DNA of 47,976 bases from an uncultured Collinsella sp. (GTDB lineage: Bacteria; Actinomycetota; Coriobacteriia; Coriobacteriales; Coriobacteriaceae): assembly GCA_902461085.1 (NCBI GenBank), contig CABPWH010000006.1:1-47976 (forward strand). The letters are read 5' to 3'. The translations under genes and the position numbers were made by a program. Numbering within the stretch: position 1 is the first letter of the stretch; each line of letters opens with the position of its first letter. Below, piece after piece: positions 43,733 through 47,976 of this stretch. The notes under the pieces were generated by a model. It worked only from the letters and a program-made list of their open reading frames with translations. It did no database searches and was not told the DNA's origin.

Positions 43733-44644
43733 ATGAACGCTTCATCGCTTTCCTTCCAAGACATCATCCTGCGCCTCCAGCAGTACTGGGGCGAGCAGGG
43801 CTGCGTCATTATGCAGCCCTATGACTCCGAGGTCGGTGCCGGTACCTTCCATACCGCGACCACGCTGCGCTCGCTCGGTCCCGCCGAGTGGCGCACCTGC
43901 TATGCGCAGCCTTGCCGCCGTCCCGCCGACGGCCGCTACGGCGAGAACCCCAACCGCATGCAGCACTACTATCAGTTCCAGGTGCTCATCAAGCCCTCAC
44001 CGGTCAACGCCCAGGAGCTTTACCTGGGGTCTCTTGCCGCTATCGGTCTGGACCCCAACGACCATGACGTCCGCTTTGTCGAGGATGACTGGGAGAGCCC
44101 GACGCTCGGCGCCTGGGGCCTTGGCTGGGAGGTCTGGCTCAACGGCATGGAGGTCACGCAGTTTACGTACTTCCAGCAGGTAGGCGGCATCGAGGTCGAC
44201 CCCGTACCCGTCGAGATCACCTATGGCCTAGAGCGCATTGCCATGTATGCGCAGGGCGTTAACTCGGTCTACGACTTGGTGTGGAGCTACCTGCCCGACG
44301 GCACGCCCATGACCTATGGCGACGTGTTCCTCGAGAACGAGCGCGAGTTCAGTGCCTATAACTTTGAGGTCGCAAACGTCGAGATGATGCGTCAGAAGTT
44401 TGATGACTACGAGGCCGAGTGCCATTCCTGCCTGGAGCGCAAGCTGCCGCTGCCGGCATATGACTGCGTCATGAAGTGCAGCCACGCTTTCAACCTGCTC
44501 GATGCCCGCGGCGCCCTGTCCGCGGTCGAGCGTGCCAACTACATCCTGCGCGTCCGCGCCGTCGCCAAGGCGTGCTGCGAGGCCTACATGGCCGAGGTCG
44601 CCGGAGTCAACGAGAATGCCGACCAGGAAGGCGAGGTGGCGTAA
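43733..44644 (+). CDS. glyQ: Glycyl-tRNA synthetase alpha subunit
   Basis: Catalytic subunit of the bacterial alpha2-beta2 glycyl-tRNA synthetase. The 303-residue protein opens with SFQDIILRLQQYWGEQGCVIMQPYDSEVGAGTFHTATTLR, contains RMQHYYQFQVLIKPSP and ITYGLERIAMY, all family hallmarks. ATG 43733 has GAGGGG about 15 bases upstream and TTAGAGG nearer. No T-box leader (AGGGTGG-type) is seen in the 59 bases before it. It is followed by glyS after three bases. Confidence 0.97.
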   Translation: MNASSLSFQDIILRLQQYWGEQGCVIMQPYDSEVGAGTFHTATTLRSLGPAEWRTCYAQPCRRPADGRYGENPNRMQHYYQFQVLIKPSPVNAQELYLGSLAAIGLDPNDHDVRFVEDDWESPTLGAWGLGWEVWLNGMEVTQFTYFQQVGGIEVDPVPVEITYGLERIAMYAQGVNSVYDLVWSYLPDGTPMTYGDVFLENEREFSAYNFEVANVEMMRQKFDDYEAECHSCLERKLPLPAYDCVMKCSHAFNLLDARGALSAVERANYILRVRAVAKACCEAYMAEVAGVNENADQEGEVA

Positions 44645-44647
44645 GCC

Positions 44648-46744
44648 ATGGCAGACGCTAAGGATTTCCTGTTTGAGATCGGTACGGAGGAAATGCCCTC
44701 CGCACCGCTGAACAATGCCGTCAAGCAGCTTGGCACCATGATCGCCAAGGGTCTCGACGAGGCCGGTCTGGCCCACGGCGAGGTCCGCGTGATCTCGAGC
44801 CCGCGTCGTCTGGCTGCGCTCGTGGCCGACGTCGCCACTGCGACCGATGAGGTCCATGAGGTCAAGCGTGGCCCCGCGGCCAACATTGCCTTCGACGCTG
44901 ACGGTAACGCCACCAAGGCCGCCCAGGGCTTTGCCCGCAAGTGCGGTGTGGCTGCCGAGGACCTGGTCCGTCGCGAGGACACTGACGGTCGCGAGTATGT
45001 GTTCGCCGAGAAGAACATTCCCTCCGCACCGGCTACGCCGATTCTGACCGCTCTGTGCGAGAAGACTATCGCCGGCCTGCAGTGGCCCAACTACCGCTCC
45101 CAGCGCTGGGGCCACGAGCACGCGACGTTCGTGCGCCCGGTCCGTTGGATCTGCTGCCTTTTGGGCGAGGATGTTGTGCCCGTGTCGTTTGCCGACGTGA
45201 CGAGCGGCAACACCACGCGTGGTCATCGCGTGCTTGGCCCCGGTGACCATGTGGTTGCCAGCCCCGCCGTCTACGAGCAGGTGCTTGAGGACGCCGGCGT
45301 GCTTTCTGCCGAGCGTCGTCGCGAAGCCATCCTTGCCGGTATCGCCGAGGTCGAGGCCGCTCGCCCCGGCTGTCATGTCGACACGCCCAAGAAGGTCTTC
45401 GAGGAGGTCATTAACCTCTGCGAGTGGCCGACGGTGCTCGTCGGTACCTTCGATGAGGAGTTCCTCAAGGTCCCGCACGAGATCATCTGCGAGTCCATGC
45501 TCACCAACCAGCGCTACTTCCCGATCTATGACGGCGAGGGCAAGCTCACGCGTGAGTTCGTGGTCGTCTCCAACAGCAAGCCCGAGAATGCCGAGCGCGT
45601 GATCGACGGCAACGAGCGCGTTGTGCGTGCCCGTCTGGACGATGCCAAGTTCTTCTACGAGGAGGACCTGAAGATCTCCCTCGACGAGTTCCGTGAGCGT
45701 CTGGCCAAGGTTGCCTTCCAGGAGAAGCTCGGTAGCGTGCTCGCCAAGTCCGAGCGCATCGAGCAGCTCGCGCTCGCTATCGCCCGCGAGGCTCACCTGG
45801 GCGCCCATCTTGCCGCCGACGCTGCTCGCGCCGCGCACCTGTGCAAGGCCGACCTGGTGTCCAACGCCGTCGTCGAGTTCACGAGCCAGCAGGGCGTGAT
45901 GGGCGGTTATTACGCGACCGCGATGGGGGAGAACGACGAGGTCGCCCACGCTATTCGCGATCACTACCGTCCCCGCTTTGCCGGTGACGAGCTGCCCGAG
46001 GGCACCGCTGGCTGCATCGTGGCCTGCGCCGACAAGCTCGATACCATCGCCGGTATCTTTGCCATCGGCGAGCCCCCGACCGGCTCTTCGGACCCCTACG
46101 CGCTGCGTCGTGCCGCTATCGGCATCATCAACATCCTGCGCGACCGTCTGCCGATCGACCCCACGTCGCTCATCGACTTCGCCCTCGAGCTCTACAGTGA
46201 GCAGGGCATTGAGTTCGACGCCGCCGAGGTCGCCCAGCAGGTTCGTGACTTCTTCCATGGCCGCCTGGTGAGCATGGCCCGCGACGAAAAGATCCCGGCC
46301 GATACCGTTGCCGCCGTCTCCGCGGTGCACATCATCGCCCCGTCCGTTTTCTTCGCCCGCTGCGCCGCCCTCGACGAGGCCCGCAAGAACGACGCCGAGA
46401 CGTTCGACAACCTTGCGACCGCCTATGCCCGCGCCGCACACATCTCCAAGCCCGAGCTGGGTGCGGAGTACGACCGCAGCCTGATGGGCGAGGCCGAGCT
46501 CGCGCTTGCCGATGCCTCCGAGGCTGCTCAGACCGCTGTCGATGCCGCCCTTGCTGCCGAGGATTACCCGGCCGCATTTGCCGCCCTTGCCGCCCTGCGC
46601 GCGCCCATCGACCGTTTCTTCGACGAGGTCATGGTCATGGACAAGGACGAGCAGCTCCGCGATAATCGCCTTAAGCTGCTCAACCGCTTCGAGGCCGTTT
46701 TCTCCGGCATTGCCAACATCGGTGAGCTTGCTCGTAAAAAGTAA
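44648..46744 (+). CDS. glyS: Glycyl-tRNA synthetase beta subunit
   Basis: The tRNA-binding subunit of the two-chain glycyl-tRNA synthetase. The 698-residue product begins FLFEIGTEEMPSAPLNNAVKQL, with HEHATFVRP and WPTVLVGTFDEEFLKVPHEIICESM typical of GlyS, and an anticodon-binding helical C-terminus. Length matches the family. Coupled to glyQ by a three-base gap. A large reading frame on the opposite strand is a shadow of the codon bias. Confidence 0.97.
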   Translation: MADAKDFLFEIGTEEMPSAPLNNAVKQLGTMIAKGLDEAGLAHGEVRVISSPRRLAALVADVATATDEVHEVKRGPAANIAFDADGNATKAAQGFARKCGVAAEDLVRREDTDGREYVFAEKNIPSAPATPILTALCEKTIAGLQWPNYRSQRWGHEHATFVRPVRWICCLLGEDVVPVSFADVTSGNTTRGHRVLGPGDHVVASPAVYEQVLEDAGVLSAERRREAILAGIAEVEAARPGCHVDTPKKVFEEVINLCEWPTVLVGTFDEEFLKVPHEIICESMLTNQRYFPIYDGEGKLTREFVVVSNSKPENAERVIDGNERVVRARLDDAKFFYEEDLKISLDEFRERLAKVAFQEKLGSVLAKSERIEQLALAIAREAHLGAHLAADAARAAHLCKADLVSNAVVEFTSQQGVMGGYYATAMGENDEVAHAIRDHYRPRFAGDELPEGTAGCIVACADKLDTIAGIFAIGEPPTGSSDPYALRRAAIGIINILRDRLPIDPTSLIDFALELYSEQGIEFDAAEVAQQVRDFFHGRLVSMARDEKIPADTVAAVSAVHIIAPSVFFARCAALDEARKNDAETFDNLATAYARAAHISKPELGAEYDRSLMGEAELALADASEAAQTAVDAALAAEDYPAAFAALAALRAPIDRFFDEVMVMDKDEQLRDNRLKLLNRFEAVFSGIANIGELARKK

Positions 46745-46778
46745 GCCAGCCTGCGCGTAAGCGCAAAAGGAGCCCCGC

Positions 46779-47654
46779 ATGGATTGCCCGGTCACCGCTC
46801 GTCCCACCGTTATCGTTATCTCCGACTCGCTCGGCGATACCGCTTGTGAGGTGGTGCTTGCGGCGTCCGGGCAGTTTGATGAAGGGGCTTTTCGCGTTTT
46901 GCGCCTGCCCAAGGTGACCTCCGTGGAGCAGGTCAAGTCATTTGTGGGGCCGCGTGTCGATGCGGACCATCGGGATATTGCCGTGTTTCACACCATTGTC
47001 GATCCAGCGCTTCGCGCCCGCGTGCTCGATTACCTGGGTATGCTGCATATTCGCTCGGTCGACCTGATTGGCCCTACGCTCGCCGTGCTATCGTCGCTTA
47101 TCGGTGTGCCGCCCAAGGGCGTTGCCGGCGTGATTCACAAGACCGATGACCGCTACTTCCATCGCATCGAGGCCATGGAGTATTTTGTTGAGCACGATGA
47201 CGGGCGCGGTTGCGACGATCTGTCGGATGCCGATATCGTGCTGCTGGGCGTATCGCGCACGTCCAAGACGCCGCTGTCGATGTATCTGGCCTATCAAGGT
47301 TACAAGGTTGCCAATGTTCCTTTGGCCCATGGCATGGAGCCGCCGAAGTCAATTTACGAGGTCGACCCGATGCGCCTGTTCGGCCTGATTTCGACCGTCG
47401 ATGTGATTTCCGAAATTCGCGATAGCCGCTTAGGCGATGATTACGCGCGCGCCGTCGCCGGCTCCTATGCCGAGCCCGAGAGCGTGCGCAGCGAACTCGA
47501 GGAAGCCCGTGCCCTCATGAAGCGCCTGGGCTGCTTTGTGGTACGTACCGACGGCAAGGCCATCGAGGAGAGCGCTGCCGAGATCATTAGCCACTTGGAG
47601 GAAATCCAAGAAGCCCGTGCCCGCCGCGCCGCCCGTCGAGCCCAACAAAAGTAG
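46779..47654 (+). CDS. Pyruvate, phosphate dikinase regulatory protein (kinase/phosphorylase)
   Basis: A 291-residue DUF299 protein that inactivates pyruvate phosphate dikinase (or PEP synthase) by ADP-dependent phosphorylation and reverses it with phosphate. The N-terminus VIVISDSLGDTACEVVLAA and the P-loop GVSRTSKTPLSMYLA, with GVSRTSKT at 157-164, identify it. Its target could be a ppdK gene beyond the window edge; none is seen here. The stop codon TAG (47652-47654) lies inside the GTAG of a REP unit, and the last residues are an Arg/Ala-rich tail. Confidence 0.92.
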   Translation: MDCPVTARPTVIVISDSLGDTACEVVLAASGQFDEGAFRVLRLPKVTSVEQVKSFVGPRVDADHRDIAVFHTIVDPALRARVLDYLGMLHIRSVDLIGPTLAVLSSLIGVPPKGVAGVIHKTDDRYFHRIEAMEYFVEHDDGRGCDDLSDADIVLLGVSRTSKTPLSMYLAYQGYKVANVPLAHGMEPPKSIYEVDPMRLFGLISTVDVISEIRDSRLGDDYARAVAGSYAEPESVRSELEEARALMKRLGCFVVRTDGKAIEESAAEIISHLEEIQEARARRAARRAQQK

Positions 47655-47758
47655 CTAATTTGGGACGGGGCTTTTTTAGCTACCCCGACTGAGGCCGCGA
47701 GCTTTTTGGCCGATTGCCGACGGGGGCAGCTAAAAAAGCCCCGTCCCAAATTAGCTAC
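47651..47758. repeat. REPIN element 3 after the PPDK regulator gene
   Basis: Arms 47651-47686 and 47723-47758, 36 bases each, form an inverted repeat with one mismatch around a 36-base spacer. It carries the CTA form after GTAG in both arms. The TAG of the first GTAG is the stop codon of the upstream gene, and the hairpin is likely to serve as its terminator. Confidence 0.9.
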
Positions 47759-47976
47759 TTATGGTAAAGCGATTTAGCAAAAACATTGCATCTGACCTGT
47801 TTTTTCTTGTAGTGGTATCTTCATAAGGTAACCACCTTTACCTACCGTTTACCGCCATATTTACCACGTTTACCAACCCCCGCGTCCTCTGCGCAAGCCC
47901 GCTCAATGCCCGCCGTATAGTACCCTCACGGCTCCCATCCCGCGGGGCGAGTCGTTTCCCCCGGCGGGGCCAGACG
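47759..47976. other. Non-coding region at the right edge
   Basis: No gene is supported from 47655 to the window end (322 bases). It holds REPIN element 3, an AT-rich stretch to about 47830, the TTTACC array and a GC-rich end with several short hairpins (CCGCGGGG and CCGGCGGGG). It may be the upstream control region of a gene beyond the edge. Confidence 0.6.
47837..47874 (+). repeat. Four TTTACC direct repeats
   Basis: TTTACC occurs at 47837, 47848, 47860 and 47869 with start-to-start spacing of 11, 12 and 9 bases, close to one helical turn. A GGTAACC palindrome lies just before at 47827-47833 and a single GGTAAA at 47763. The pattern suggests an array of binding sites for one regulator; which one is not known. 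Confidence 0.55.

Noticed and set aside
44228..46936. A 902-codon minus-strand reading frame opposite glyQ and glyS
   Set aside because: It is antisense to two clearly identified genes and arises from their strong G/C third-position bias; no protein family features and no ribosome site.
12807..47758. A CRISPR array formed from the repeated GGGACGGGGC units
   Set aside because: The copies are inverted pairs dispersed over 35 kb, not regularly spaced direct repeats, and no cas genes occur.

Overview
The window looks like chromosomal DNA from a gut coriobacterium (Actinomycetota, class Coriobacteriia), most likely Collinsella or a close relative. This is inferred from the moderately high GC content, frequent GTG and TTG starts, the RmlC-RmlD and AroE-AroK fusions, and the gene content. 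No 16S rRNA gene is present to confirm it.

Layout. (1) Positions 1-4929 hold the dTDP-L-rhamnose genes rfbA (5' end cut off by the window), rfbB and a fused rmlC-rmlD, all extremely rich in G/C at third codon positions. Between rfbA and rfbB sits an AT-richer two-gene cassette: a DUF4869 protein and a P-loop NTPase. (2) 5035-9645 carries a membrane-anchored family 2 glycosyltransferase on the minus strand, then a large membrane protein broken by a one-base frameshift in a T7 run, and a Wzm/Wzt-type polysaccharide ABC exporter. With the rhamnose genes this suggests a surface-glycan locus. (3) 9700-18724 is a nearly complete shikimate, phenylalanine and tyrosine operon on the minus strand (aroF, tyrA, aroB, aroA, aroC, pheA, aroE-aroK, aroQ), bracketed by two tRNA-Arg genes. 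A terminator-like hairpin and a short possible leader ORF lie ahead of aroF. (4) 18801-24736 has a P-type ATPase with a basic tail, a zinc-ribbon membrane protein, a cyclophilin and a TPR membrane protein. (5) 24852-38536 is a long plus-strand block for cell shape, ribosome assembly and NAD: mreB-mreC-mreD-mrdA-rodA, a DUF697-like protein, a radical SAM pair, rplU-rpmA, obg-nadD-yqeK-rsfS. (6) 38536-39680 is a REP-associated tyrosine transposase (RAYT) with its probable REP/REPIN repeats. (7) dinB lies on the minus strand, followed by the plus-strand rpsP-khpA-rimM-trmD-lepB-glyQ-glyS block and a PPDK regulatory protein. The window ends in a non-coding region with another REPIN and a set of TTTACC repeats.

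Most notable is the RAYT/REPIN system. REP units begin with GTAG, pair into three nearly perfect inverted elements of 108-127 bp, and lie immediately next to the transposase gene. Each element has its own sequence variant preserved in both arms. In two or three places the TAG of the GTAG motif is, or directly abuts, the stop codon of the gene upstream. Second are the DUF4869/P-loop cassette splitting the rhamnose operon, the frameshifted glycan membrane protein, the possible aroF attenuator and the TTTACC array.
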